Of a stretch of DNA of 64,000 bases, positions 9,733 through 19,615 are shown one piece after another. The stretch spans positions 1 through 64,000 of the forward strand of contig CAVQSI010000013.1 in NCBI GenBank assembly GCA_963715825.1. The letters run 5' to 3'. The number at the start of each line of letters is the position of its first letter. Position 1 is the stretch's first letter. The notes under the pieces are model-generated. The model was not told the DNA's origin. It ran no database searches and saw nothing but the letters and a program-made list of their open reading frames with translations. Made by a program: the position numbers and the translations under genes. The DNA comes from Sva-07 sp963715825 (GTDB lineage Bacteria; Actinomycetota; Acidimicrobiia; Acidimicrobiales; Ilumatobacteraceae).

Positions 9733-11441
9733 TCAGCGGCTCGGTGCGAGTTCGAACCATGACAGCAGTTCGTTGACGCCGGCCTCGTCGGTGGCGGTTG
9801 CCTCGTCGGCATCGAAGACGTCGTCGATCGTTCGCTTCCCGTTGAGCACATCGCCCCACACGCGACGCCCGATCGTGAGGACCACGTCGGCATCGGCGCC
9901 ATCGGTGGGTACTGCGACCCCGTTGCGGACCTGCAGCCCGGCGGCGTCATCGGGGAACTCGACCCGAACGTGACGCTCGGCGCCGCCGCAGCGGCCGGGG
10001 TCGAGCATCACCCGCAGGACATGCACCAACTCGGAAGCGTCGGCCGCTGCGATCTGCTCCTCGGCGAAACGGTGTCGACGGAACCGTCGGACGTCGAGGT
10101 CGCCGTCGAGTTCGCCGCTCTCGTGAGGCACCAGTTCCGGATGTTGGCAGCGGTGGTTCGCCGGCCGACGGTCCGCAGCGCAGCGGCGAGTCGGCGACGG
10201 TCGTCGACGTGATCCGGGTCGACGCGCACCAGCCAGGTGGCGAGTTCGAGCGCCCAGCGAACGTCGTCGTCGGTGATCGCTGCGTCAACCTGGCGGCGCA
10301 CCTCGTCGGCGCCGCCGAACCCGTCGATCAGTCGTTGGGCTCGTTCGACGGGCGGCACCGGGAAGAGCTGCGCGGTGTCGCCGTCGAACCAACCGCGCAG
10401 TCCGGTGTGGATCTGGCGCACATGATGCTCGACCAGCCCGTACAGCTGCGACTGGAAGTACGACTCGGCGTACATGTCGGGAAGCTGGACGAACTCGGTC
10501 AGTTCACCGTGGACGAGGCCCTTGTTCACGCCCCGCACCGTCTGGTCCCACATGAACTGGATGGCGTCTCGGCTGCGGGTCAGTTCGATGCGGATGTGCT
10601 CGGCGCCGCTGATCGGCGGACCGTGCGTGCCGACGAGGTGCGATGCCCCGAGCCCGATCAGATGGTCGAAGCCGGCGAGCAGGACGCGCGGGTCCCGGTA
10701 CTCCTCGCCGCGAATGGCGAACACGTTGAACAGCGCCGGCCACGCCAGATTGTTGACGGCGACCGACAGCTCGGGGAACCAGATCGTGATCGAGTCGGTG
10801 GCATCCGACTCGGCCGGGGTGAGCTCGACCGTGAGCCCGGCGAGAGAGATCGCGACGGGCTCGTCGAAGGTGTCGGTGGGCGGCAGGAACCCCTCCGTGA
10901 ACGGGGCGTTCTCGGGGATCCGGAACGCAGGGCCGAGGCCGGCGCTGACGAGTGCATCGGGACCGTCGGTCGGCAGGAGGAGACCGAACTGGTGCACCAG
11001 TCCGTACTGCGACACCGGCCCGACCTCACCGGACTGGCGGCTGCGGTTGCCCATCAGTCCCGCATGCGACCAGATCGGCAGCGATGCCGGAGCGCCTGCG
11101 TCGACGAGCGCCTGCGTGCCGCCGACATAGTGGAAGTGGCTGTAGACGACACCGACCACCGGGGCGTCGGTGTGCTCGCGAACCTGCCCGAGCGCCCACG
11201 CCATCTCCTCGTTCGAGTCACCGGTGTCGATCACGATCAGGCCGTCGGGGCCCTCGACGAACGTCTGGTTCGAGAGCCCGTTGCCGACCGCGCACCACAC
11301 GCCGTCGGCGACCGTGTGGAGCCGACGCTCGAACCGGGCGCGGTGTTCGATCATCTCGGTGCGGGCGACTCCGCCGTTGGCTGCGGTGCCAACGCGTGCA
11401 TCGTCGGGGTCGAAGCTGCCTGGAATGGCGTGTTCCCTCAT
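9733..11441 (-). CDS. SdsA-like alkylsulfatase, one frameshift, altered metal motif
   Basis: A type III (zinc, MBL-fold) alkylsulfatase-like protein of about 569 residues: N-terminal MBL domain, central alkylsulfatase dimerisation region with GLRGWFDGD and LARAEDA-like helices, and a C-terminal SCP2-like sterol-carrier domain (ending LLSWFELAPSR). The family releases sulfate from alkyl sulfates such as SDS. Odd point: where active enzymes carry HxHxDH, this one reads SHFHYVGGT, lacking the Asp-His pair, so metal binding may be changed. A one-base deletion near 10105 breaks the frame just before ELDGDLDVRR. It lies 12 nt downstream of the SDR gene on the same strand, probably as one operon. 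Confidence 0.75.
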
Positions 11442-11453
11442 CGCTGGAGCATG

Positions 11454-12269
11454 TCAGAGCGTGGAGATGCCGCCGTCGACGGGGATGACCGCGCCGGTGG
11501 TGTAGGCGCCGGCACGGCTGGCGAGGAAGATGACCGTGCCGGCGATGTCCTCCGGCGACCCCAGGCGCTTGCGGGGCACGCTCGCCTCGACCATCTTGCG
11601 GCTGTCGGGATCGTCGAGGCGGTAGGCCATCATCTTCGATTCGAACGGGCCGGGCGCGATCGAGTTGATCGTGATGTGCTCGCCCACCAGATGCGCAGCC
11701 ATGTGACGCGCCATCATGTGGATGCCGGCCTTCGACGCCGAGTACGAGTAGTTGTTGCCGACCGGCACCCGGATGCCGTCGATCGAGCCGATCATGATCA
11801 CCCGCGCCGGATCCTCGGCGGTGGCGCCCGCCGTCAACTGGGGGAGGAGGGCTTGGGTGAGCATGAACGGCGCCTTGACGTTCAGGTCGAGCACCTTGTC
11901 GAAGCCGATCTCGGGGAACTCGCCCAGATCGGCGCCCCAGGCGGCGCCGGCGTTGTTGACGAGGATGTCGATCTGGTCCTCGCGCTCGGTCAGCGCCGAC
12001 ACGAACGATGCCAGCCCCTCCTCGGTCGACAGGTCGGCCGGGAACGAGATGCACTCGCCGTGCTGCGACAACTCAGCCGCGGCCGCATCGCACGCGTCGG
12101 CCTTGCGGGCGGTGATGTAGACCCGCACGCCGTTGGCGACCAGGCCCGAGGCGATCATGAACCCGATGCCCCGTGAGCCACCCGTGACGACGGCAACCTT
12201 GCCGTCGAGGCCGAACAGCGTGCTGAGTGCGAGCGGACCAGGTGCTGAGGAGGCGGCGGGATCAGGCAT
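11454..12269 (-). CDS. SDR family oxidoreductase
   Basis: A classical short-chain dehydrogenase/reductase of 271 residues using NAD(P)H. Seen: cofactor loop TGGSRGIG, NNAG, catalytic Ser in MIGSIDGIR, YSASK with the Tyr and Lys, and the PGPFESKM region. A near-C-terminal GAVIPVDGG completes the fold. The ATG at 12269 (MPDPAASS) was chosen over an upstream start at 12293 because the latter would overlap the divergent DUF2855 start. It heads an operon with the alkylsulfatase, suggesting oxidation of the alcohol released from an alkyl sulfate. Only 10 nt separate it from the divergent gene's start. Confidence 0.85.
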   Translation of the reverse strand: MPDPAASSAPGPLALSTLFGLDGKVAVVTGGSRGIGFMIASGLVANGVRVYITARKADACDAAAAELSQHGECISFPADLSTEEGLASFVSALTEREDQIDILVNNAGAAWGADLGEFPEIGFDKVLDLNVKAPFMLTQALLPQLTAGATAEDPARVIMIGSIDGIRVPVGNNYSYSASKAGIHMMARHMAAHLVGEHITINSIAPGPFESKMMAYRLDDPDSRKMVEASVPRKRLGSPEDIAGTVIFLASRAGAYTTGAVIPVDGGISTL

Positions 12270-12279
12270 GCTGGGCAGT

Positions 12280-13412
12280 ATGGCCGACAGCAACCACGAC
12301 GCTCACCACCGTGTCCTGGAGATCCGCGAAGTCGTCGATCGGCGACGCCGAGGTCCACGACGAACCGCTCGACCGATCTCCTCGACGGCCAGATCCGCCT
12401 GCGCATCGACCGATTCGCAGTCACGGCCAACAACGTGAGCTACGCCGGCGCCGGCGACATGCTCGGCTACTGGGACTTCTTCCCGTCGTCCGACCCGTCG
12501 ACGTGGGGGCGGGTACCAGCGGTCGGCTACGCCGAGATCGTCGAATCGCGCACTGCCGACCTGCCCGTCGGCGGCCGGTATCACGGATGGTTCCCGATGG
12601 CCGAGACCGTCACGTTCACCGCGACGGCGACCCGCGACGGCTTTCGTGACGACGGTGATCACCGTCAGGCGCACGCGCCGATCTATCGCAGCTACAGCCG
12701 CACCGACCTCGACCCGTTCCACGACGACGCGCCCGACGGCGAAGACCGTCATGCGCTCCTGCGGGTCCTCCTGCTCACCGGATTTCTCGCGGATGAGTTC
12801 CTCGCCGACGAGTTCCCGCCGGATTCGGGAGTGGAGCAGGTGATCGTGCTGTCCGCCTCGTCGAAGACGGCGATCGGATTCAGCCAGCGCGCTGCCAAGC
12901 GTGACGGGCTCACCGTCGTCGGGCTCACCTCGGCGGCCAACGCCGACTTCGTCCGCTCCCTCGGCTTCTACGACACGGTGGTCACCTACGACGAGATCGA
13001 CGACCCGGACACGGGTCTCTCGCTGGTCGACAGCGTGGTGATCGACATGGCCGGGAACCCGAACGTGCTGGCAGCCGTGCACCAGCGCCTGGGCGACCGG
13101 ATCAAGCACTCGATGATGATCGGGCGGAGCCACCACGACGCCGTGCCGACGATCGCTGCTGGCCCCCTGCCCGGCCCGACGCCGCAGTTCTTCTTCGCGC
13201 CGACGGAACTCAACCGCCTCGTGGAAGCGTGGGGCGCTGCCGAGTACCGACGCCGCACCACCGAGGCGACCCACGAGTTCATCGAGGCCAGCCGCTCCTG
13301 GATGTCCATCGACGAACGCCGGGGCCCCGATGGACCTGCCTCGGCGTGGGCATCGGTCTACGGAGGCGAGGTGACGCCCGACGTCGGTGTCGTCGCGTCG
13401 TTCCACCCGTGA
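12280..13412 (+). CDS. DUF2855 family protein, two frameshifts near the start
   Basis: A member of DUF2855, proteins with remote similarity to quinone-oxidoreductase/MDR folds and no proven activity. Reconstructed length is 376 residues. The N-terminus begins MADSNHDAHHRVLEI, then the frame advances near 12335 and 12377 (one extra base each), joining EVVIGDAEVHDEPLD to DLLDGQIRLRIDRFAV and the long intact part from VSYAGAGDMLGYWDFF. A Rossmann-like central part includes VIVLSASSKTAIG. The stop TGA overlaps the GTG of the methyltransferase gene (GTGA), so both are co-translated. Divergent from the SDR gene. Confidence 0.7.
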
Positions 13413-14673
13413 CACGCCCCCGGCTCCATCGTCGGCTGCTGCGCATCCCGCGGCCGAACGACAAGCGACTCGCCGTGCGCGTGACGCCCGACGCGCTCCG
13501 ACACATCCGGGCGGGTCACCCGTGGGTGTTCGAGGAGTCGGTCACCTCGATCAGCCACGAGGCGACGACCGGCGATCTGTCGGTGATCTTCGACAACGAC
13601 CGCAAGTTCGTCGCGCTCGCGCTCTACGACCCCGACTCGCCGATCCAGTTCCGGGTCCTCCACGTCGGCAAGCCGACGCCGATCGATGCCGACTGGTGGC
13701 GAGCGACCATCAACACGGCACTGGCAGTCCGGGAACGGTTCACTGCCGCCCCCGACGCCGACCGGCTTGCGTACCGCGTGCTCAACGGCGAGAACGATGG
13801 TGTCTCGGGTCTGGTCGTCGATCGCTACGCGGACGTCCTCGTGATCAAGCTCTACTCGGCGGTCTGGTTCCCCCACCTCGTCGCCGTGGTGAATGCGCTC
13901 CTCGACGTCACCCGCAGTACCGCCGTCGTGCTGCGCCTCGCTCGCAACCTGCAGACGCGCGACACCTTCGGACTCTCCGACGGTGACGTGATCGCCGGCG
14001 ACCTGCCCGATGGCCCGGTCCGATTCGTCGAGGCCGGCCTGCAGTTCGACGCCGACGTACGAACCGGCCAGAAGACCGGGCACTTCCTCGACCAACGCGC
14101 GAACCGTGTTCGGGTGGGCGAGATGTCGGCGGGACGCGATGTCCTCGACGTGTTCGCCTCCACCGGCGGCTTCAGCGTGCACGCCGCCGCCGGGGAGCGC
14201 GATCGGTGCACGCCGTCGACCTGTCGGCGCCGACCTTGGCTGCCGCCGAACACAACATGTCGCTCAACCGCGATCTCGACGCCGTCCGGGCATGCGCGTT
14301 CACGACCGAGGTCGGCGACGCGTTCGAGGTGATGGTGCAGCTCGCTCGAGCCGGCACCACCTACGACGTGGTGGTGGTCGACCCGCCATCGTTCGCGCAG
14401 CGCCAGGCGAACGTCGAAGGGGCGCTGCGGGCCTACACCCGGCTGACCCATCTGGCGCTGCGCCTCGTGCGCCCAGGCGGAATGCTGGTGCAGGCGTCGT
14501 GTTCGAGCCGGGTCACCGACGAGGAGTTCTTCGACACGGTCCTCGACGCTGCGGTCGCAGCGGGCCGACCGCTGACCGAGATCGCACGCACCGGCCACGA
14601 CGTGGACCACCCGGTCACGTTCCGTGAGGGCAGCTACCTCAAGGCAGGATTCTGGCGCGTCGGCAGCCGCTGA
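13409..14673 (+). CDS. Class I rRNA methyltransferase, RlmI-like, one frameshift
   Basis: A SAM-dependent cytosine-C5 rRNA methyltransferase of the RlmI/COG1092 type, about 421 residues after repair. It has an N-terminal PUA-like domain (RHIRAGHPWVFEESV), the central RNA-binding EEHUD-like region with VLNGENDGVSGLVVDRY, the signature GQKTGHFLDQRANR, the SAM loop DVFASTGGFSVHAA, and motif IV VVDPPSFAQ. The catalytic-loop Cys is in QASCSSRV. One base is missing near 14205 between the SAM loop and SVHAVDLSAPT. The GTG start lies in a GTGA overlap with DUF2855. E. coli RlmI modifies C1962 of 23S rRNA; the target here is inferred only from homology. Confidence 0.8.
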
Positions 14674-14709
14674 GCCGCGCTGCGCTCACTGGCGGTCGGA
14701 GGGACGGAG

Positions 14710-16191
14710 CTACTCGACGAGGACATGGCCGACCGGGCTCGTGCGACGAACGTGTCCGAGCACCGGGCTCGCAACCACCGTCGCCCGTGCACCCTGCGGA
14801 ATCGCATGACGCTCGCCGGTCTTCCAGGCCCGGATCGTGTCGGCGCTGCCGTCGTCGACCGCGAGATACACCCGATACCGGTCGCGCTCGAGCGTCCGCT
14901 GGAGCCGTCTCGGCAGCGGCGACACCTCGGCGGGCCGGCGGGTGCGGACCACGGCACCGGTGCGCTCGACCGAGTTGAACCCGTCGAACGCGCCGGCGAG
15001 CGCCATCCAGAGTCCGAACACGATCGGGACGTAGGCGAGGAACGTCACCGCCGTGGCGACGTCGGCGATCAGCCAGTCCTGCGAGGGGAACTGCTCGTAG
15101 ACCCAGTCGAAGGCGTCGCCACGCGCCACGTCGCTCGCCCACGAACGCACGCGGAGCCCGATGAAGCAGGTCACGAGCCCGACGCCGATCGCGACGAACG
15201 GAGCGGTGCCGTAGCCGACCCGCGCCGGATAGGTCACCCGAACCAGCCGCGCCCGACCGCCGACCGTGCTCCACGCACGGTGGTGGTCCTCGCGGGCGAG
15301 CGGCAACTCGACGGCGGCGCCGTCGGCGAGACACATCGCACTGGCGTAGGCGAGACGTCGGTCGCCGGTCTCCACGGCGCTGGGTGCCAGGTCGGCGAAC
15401 CCGCTGGCGGCCAGACGCTCACGCACCGCAAGCCACCGCCGGGTTGCTGCGACGCCGTCGTTGGTGTGGGTGTACGACGGCCTGAGCCAGAGGCGGATGA
15501 CGTGGACAACGCCCACGACGAGCAGCACCGCCAACGTCCAGCCGACGAGGCGGACGCTCACCGAATCGATCACCGCCACGTCGGTGTCGCCGGTGCTGCG
15601 TGCGAACAACCAGCACAGCGCCGCGAGGGCCCACAGCGCGCCCGGAACGACAAGATCGGTTGCAGCCCACCGACGGCGGACGAGGCCAGCCTGGACGGCC
15701 TCGTCGACGACGAGGCCACTGAATCGGCGCCACCACGAGCCACGGATGTCGACGGCGAGGTAACGCGCAGGAATGGCGCGGTCGGTGGTGAACCGAGAGA
15801 GCACGTGCTGCAGGACCAACCGCTCGTGGGGGCGCAGTGCGTCGCCCTGGTACGCCGTTGCTGCCGGCCGCACCCGGGCCAGCTCCTCGAGGTCGTCCTC
15901 GGGCGGAAGGATGCGCAGCCAGCCACGGGCGGCCAGGTCGATCATCGTGGCGCGGAAACCGGCCGCCGTGACAGTGGCGTCGTTGGCGAGCAGGTTCACC
16001 ACGGCCGGGGCATCGGCGCGCAGGGCGCCGGCGACCTCGTCGGCGTCAGGACGAGGTGGCAGCAGACGGTCGCGGGTTCGCACGAACATCACCCAGGCCG
16101 CAGCGACGAACAACGCACTCATCAGCAACCAACCGACCGTGAATGCCGGTGCGAGGAGTCCGACAACGCCCAACGTCATGGGCGTCATCAT
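14710..16191 (-). CDS. DUF2207-like membrane protein
   Basis: A 493-residue membrane protein. After an N-terminal span (LGVVGLLAPAFTVGWLLMSA) it has a cytoplasmic region PAVVNLLANDATVTAAGFRATMIDLAARGWL, shown here in part, that resembles the winged-helix-like portion of DUF2207 proteins. Paired spans follow around residues 180-250, and a further pair near 370-430. It lacks the extracellular N-terminal domain found in typical DUF2207 members. The start ATG at 16191 is 4 nt after the MscS stop, so the two are probably cotranscribed. Function unknown. The longer open frame upstream is antisense-like and was not used. Confidence 0.65.
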   Translation of the reverse strand: MMTPMTLGVVGLLAPAFTVGWLLMSALFVAAAWVMFVRTRDRLLPPRPDADEVAGALRADAPAVVNLLANDATVTAAGFRATMIDLAARGWLRILPPEDDLEELARVRPAATAYQGDALRPHERLVLQHVLSRFTTDRAIPARYLAVDIRGSWWRRFSGLVVDEAVQAGLVRRRWAATDLVVPGALWALAALCWLFARSTGDTDVAVIDSVSVRLVGWTLAVLLVVGVVHVIRLWLRPSYTHTNDGVAATRRWLAVRERLAASGFADLAPSAVETGDRRLAYASAMCLADGAAVELPLAREDHHRAWSTVGGRARLVRVTYPARVGYGTAPFVAIGVGLVTCFIGLRVRSWASDVARGDAFDWVYEQFPSQDWLIADVATAVTFLAYVPIVFGLWMALAGAFDGFNSVERTGAVVRTRRPAEVSPLPRRLQRTLERDRYRVYLAVDDGSADTIRAWKTGERHAIPQGARATVVASPVLGHVRRTSPVGHVLVE

Positions 16192-16195
16192 GGCA

Positions 16196-17302
16196 TCACG
16201 ATGCCGTGCCGAGGGGATCGTCGCCGGAGACGCCCGGAGCCCCCTCGCTGTCATCGCGGCGCACCCAGATCGTTCGCTGCGGAAACGGAATCTCGATCCC
16301 GGCATCGTCGAGCGCGGCCTTGAGTGCCTCTCGCAGCGCCCGCTGGAGGCCCCATTGCGCGCCCGGCTGGACCTTGACGGTGATGCGGATCGTGATGCCG
16401 TCGGCGCCCAGCGCCTCGACGCCGAGCAGCTGGGGTGGGTCGATGATCGAGCCGGACCACTCGTCACTCTCGACGAGTCCGGTGGCGCAGTCGAGGATCA
16501 CCTGACGTGCCGCAGCCAGATCGCAGTCGTAGGCGACGTCGACGTCGACGAGCGCCACGGACCACAACTGCGACTTGTTGCCGACGCGGCTGACCTCGCC
16601 ATTGGGGACGTGCCACACGGTCCCGTCGATGCCACGCAACACGGTCGTGCGCAGCGAGATCTTCTCCACGACACCGGTGGCCTCGTCGAGGTCGACCACG
16701 TCGCCGACGCCGTACTGGTCCTCGAGCAGCATGAACAGCCCCGAGATGCAGTCCTTGACCAGGCTCTGGGCACCGAAGCCGAGCGCCACGCCTGCGATAC
16801 CGGCGCCGGCGATCAGGGGTCCGAGATTCACGCCGAGCTCGCCGAGGGCCATGATGATGGCGATCGTCCAGATGATGACCGACGCGGTGCTCCCGACGAC
16901 GAGGGAGATCGACTGCAGGCGGGCCTGGCGCCGGGGGTCGTCCCGGGTGATGCCGATCGGTTCGGCGACGAGTGTGGTGGCCCGATCGCCCAGCTTCTGG
17001 ATCTGTCGGGCTGCCGACGCCGTGTCGGGAGTGACGACTCGGGCGACGACTCGGCCGAGGTAGCGCCGCGCGAGGTGCGAGAGGATCCAGGCGGCGATCA
17101 GGATGATGATGATGGCGACCAACCATTCGGCGGTCTCTGCGAGGAACCGATTCCCGTTGGTGAGGTCGAACACGCTCTCGCAGATCCAATTCGGGTCGGT
17201 CCCGCACGCGTTTTCGAGTTCGGGGTCCACGGCAGCGACGGTACCCAACCCGTCGTCATCCACACGGGATGCCAGACCGACGGATCGCCTGATCTCACGC
17301 AC
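16196..17302 (-). CDS. Mechanosensitive channel, MscS family
   Basis: A small-conductance mechanosensitive channel homologue of about 368 residues that would open under membrane tension to release osmolytes. One or two N-terminal spans (LVAIIIILIAAWILSHLA), a middle span (STASVIIWTIAIIMALGELG), the pore helix AGAGIAGVALGFGAQSLV and the following beta domain (DDVVDLDEATGVVEKISLR-like, WHVPNGEVSRVGNKS) are clear. The open frame extends to 17338 but would overlap the divergent ugd start and its -10 box; GTG 17302 is the compromise chosen, with a later GTG near 17262 also possible. Cotranscribed with the DUF2207-like gene. Confidence 0.85.
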   Translation of the reverse strand: MREIRRSVGLASRVDDDGLGTVAAVDPELENACGTDPNWICESVFDLTNGNRFLAETAEWLVAIIIILIAAWILSHLARRYLGRVVARVVTPDTASAARQIQKLGDRATTLVAEPIGITRDDPRRQARLQSISLVVGSTASVIIWTIAIIMALGELGVNLGPLIAGAGIAGVALGFGAQSLVKDCISGLFMLLEDQYGVGDVVDLDEATGVVEKISLRTTVLRGIDGTVWHVPNGEVSRVGNKSQLWSVALVDVDVAYDCDLAAARQVILDCATGLVESDEWSGSIIDPPQLLGVEALGADGITIRITVKVQPGAQWGLQRALREALKAALDDAGIEIPFPQRTIWVRRDDSEGAPGVSGDDPLGTAS

Positions 17303-17311
17303 CTCAGCAGA

Positions 17312-17317
17312 TAGCCT
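17312..17317 (+). promoter_or_regulatory. Leaderless -10 box of ugd
   Basis: TAGCCT fits TANNNT and ends 7 nt before the ugd ATG, the spacing expected for a leaderless transcript. No ribosome binding site precedes the ATG. Confidence 0.5.
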
Positions 17318-17324
17318 TGCCCGA

Positions 17325-18641
17325 ATGTCGAAACCCATCCGTCTCGGTGTCGTCGGAACCGGCTATGTCGGGTTGACCACGGGCGCGTGTTTCGCGCACC
17401 TCGGCCACCACGTGGTCTGTGGCGACATCGATCCGCGCAAGGTCGACATGCTGAACGACGGTCACATCCCGATCGTCGAGGAGGGCCTCGAGACCATCGT
17501 CAACGACGCTCGCGCCGCAGGCGTACTCGAGTTCGTCCTCGGCGCCGAAGCTGCCGCGGAGGGCGCCGACATCGTGTTCCTGTGCGTGCCCACGCCGCAG
17601 GGTGACGACGGCAGTGCCGACCTCAGCTACATCGAGGCCGCCGCCGCCCAGATCGCGCCGGTGTTGAAGCCGGGAGCGGTGGTGGTCAACAAGTCGACCG
17701 TGCCGGTCGGCTCGACGCTGGCCGTCGAACGGGTGCTGCAACGCAGCGACGTCTTCGTCGTGTCGAATCCCGAGTTCCTCCGCGAGGGCACGGCGGTCCA
17801 CGACTTCCTGCATCCCGATCGGGTCGTGATCGGCAGCGCCGATCGAGGCGCCGCCGAGCGTGTCGCCGAGCTGTACGCCACGATCGACACCCCGATCCTG
17901 ATCACCGATCCTGCGTCGGCCGAGACGATCAAGTACGCGGCAAACGGCTTCCTGGCCATGAAGATCAGCTTCGTCAACGCGGTGGCGGCGATGTGCGAGG
18001 CGGTTGGCGCCGATGTGGCGGCCGTGGTCGATGGGATCGGATCCGACCAGCGCATCGGCAGCCAGTTCCTGCGACCGGGACCGGGCTGGGGCGGGAGTTG
18101 TTTCCCGAAGGATTCGCGCGCGCTCGTGAAGATCGCCGAGGACCACGGCTACAACTTCACGATGATGCGCGGCGTCATCGACGTCAACGACGAGCAGCTC
18201 GAACGGATGGTCGCGAAGATCCGTAGCGCAGTGGGTCGACACGACGGCGACCTCGCCGGCGTCACGGTCGGTGCGCTGGGACTCACCTTCAAGGCCGGCA
18301 CCGACGACCTGCGCGAGTCGCCGGCGCTGGCGATCATCGCGGAGCTGCGTGGCCTCGGCGCCACCGTTCGGGCGTTCGACCCGACGACGGTGGGCGAGCT
18401 CACGCCGCACCAGAGCGTCGTGCTCGCCGGCATCGAGCTGGTCACCGACGCGCTCGACGTGGCCGACGGCGCCGACGTGATCGCCGTGTTCACCGAGTGG
18501 CCCGACTTCGCCAAGGTCGACCTGGCGAGCCTCGCAGCGCGCGTGGCGCGCCCGGTCACCGTCGTCGACACCCGAAACCTGCTCGACCCCGTGCTCGTAC
18601 GCGAAGCCGGCCTCGAGTACGACGGCGTCGGCCGCCGCTGA
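17325..18641 (+). CDS. ugd: UDP-glucose 6-dehydrogenase
   Basis: Oxidises UDP-glucose to UDP-glucuronate with two NAD+, feeding glycan synthesis. The 438-residue protein has the N-terminal Rossmann motif GVVGTGYVGLTTG, the central dimerisation domain with SAETIKYAANGFLAMKISF, the catalytic Cys in WGGSCFPKD, and the C-terminal UDP-binding domain with LTFKAGTDDLRESP. All hallmarks are intact. The ATG at 17325 is preceded 7 nt upstream by TAGCCT, so leaderless expression is likely. It is convergent with the UDP-xylose synthase gene, which uses its product, and marks the left edge of the polysaccharide locus. Confidence 0.95.
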   Translation: MSKPIRLGVVGTGYVGLTTGACFAHLGHHVVCGDIDPRKVDMLNDGHIPIVEEGLETIVNDARAAGVLEFVLGAEAAAEGADIVFLCVPTPQGDDGSADLSYIEAAAAQIAPVLKPGAVVVNKSTVPVGSTLAVERVLQRSDVFVVSNPEFLREGTAVHDFLHPDRVVIGSADRGAAERVAELYATIDTPILITDPASAETIKYAANGFLAMKISFVNAVAAMCEAVGADVAAVVDGIGSDQRIGSQFLRPGPGWGGSCFPKDSRALVKIAEDHGYNFTMMRGVIDVNDEQLERMVAKIRSAVGRHDGDLAGVTVGALGLTFKAGTDDLRESPALAIIAELRGLGATVRAFDPTTVGELTPHQSVVLAGIELVTDALDVADGADVIAVFTEWPDFAKVDLASLAARVARPVTVVDTRNLLDPVLVREAGLEYDGVGRR

Positions 18642-18661
18642 CGTCCGTCGGCTTTCGCCGT

Positions 18662-19594
18662 TCAGGCGAGGCGTGACGTGAAGTACTCGGCGGTGCGCTC
18701 GAGGCCTTCGCGCAGCTGGATCGTCGGTTCCCAACCGAGCAGTGTGCGCGCTTTGGTGAGGTCGGGTTTGCGCTGCGTCGGGTCGTCGACGGGCAGCGGC
18801 AGGTAGACGACCTCCGACGACGATCCGGTGACCTCGACGATCAGCTCGGCGAGCTGCGCAATGGTGAACTCGTTGTCGTTGCCGATGTTGATCGGTTGGT
18901 TCTGGTCCGAGTCGAGGAGTGCCAGGAACCCCCGGATCTCGTCGTCGACGTAGGTGAACGACCGTGACTGCGAACCATCACCGAAGATCGTGATCGGCTC
19001 GCCTCGGAGCGCCTGCACGAGGAAGTTCGACACCGCACGCCCGTCGTCGGGCCGCATCCGCGGGCCGTAGGTGTTGAAGATCCGCACGATGCGGACATCG
19101 ATGCCGTGGTGGCGGTGATACGCCATGGTCATCGCCTCGGCGTAGCGCTTGGCCTCGTCGTAGACGCCGCGCGGGCCGATCGGATTGACGTTGCCCCAGT
19201 ACTCCTCGGGCTGCGGGTGCACCAGCGGGTCGCCGTAGACCTCCGAGGTCGATGCCAGGAAGAACGTGGCACCCTTCGACTTCGCAAGTCCCAGTGTGTT
19301 GTGCGTGCCGAGCCCGCCGACCTTGAGGATCTGGATCGGGATCCGTTCGAAGTCGGCGGGGCTCGCCGGGCTGGCGAGGTGCATGACCACGTCGACCTCG
19401 CCGGGCACCCAGACGTAGTTGCTGACGTCGTGTTCGATGAACGTGAACCCGGCACCGAACAGCTCCTCGATGTTGTCGACCGAACCCGTGACGAGGTTGT
19501 CGATCGCCACGACCTCGTCACCGCGCTCGAGCAGTGCCCGACACAGATGCGATCCGAGGAACCCTGCTCCACCCGTGACGACGACTCGTGCCAT
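18662..19594 (-). CDS. UDP-glucuronate decarboxylase (UDP-xylose synthase)
   Basis: An extended SDR that converts UDP-glucuronate to UDP-xylose through a 4-keto intermediate. Seen in 310 residues: GGAGFLGSHL cofactor loop, HLASPASPADF, catalytic STSEVYGDP, and the UXS-type active site GVYDEAKRYAE with Tyr and Lys, plus RIFNTYGPRMRPDDGR. The ASP and YDEAKR patterns separate UXS from dTDP-glucose dehydratases and UDP-glucose epimerases. Start ATG 19594 has TACGCT 7 nt upstream. It sits tail to tail with ugd (20 nt apart), which supplies its substrate. Confidence 0.9.
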   Translation of the reverse strand: MARVVVTGGAGFLGSHLCRALLERGDEVVAIDNLVTGSVDNIEELFGAGFTFIEHDVSNYVWVPGEVDVVMHLASPASPADFERIPIQILKVGGLGTHNTLGLAKSKGATFFLASTSEVYGDPLVHPQPEEYWGNVNPIGPRGVYDEAKRYAEAMTMAYHRHHGIDVRIVRIFNTYGPRMRPDDGRAVSNFLVQALRGEPITIFGDGSQSRSFTYVDDEIRGFLALLDSDQNQPINIGNDNEFTIAQLAELIVEVTGSSSEVVYLPLPVDDPTQRKPDLTKARTLLGWEPTIQLREGLERTAEYFTSRLA

Positions 19595-19601
19595 GGCGGG
19601 G

Positions 19602-19607
19602 AGCGTA
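19602..19607 (-). promoter_or_regulatory. Leaderless -10 box of UDP-xylose synthase gene
   Basis: On the minus strand TACGCT lies 7 nt before the ATG at 19594, with no ribosome binding site between. Confidence 0.5.
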
Positions 19608-19615
19608 GGCCGCGT

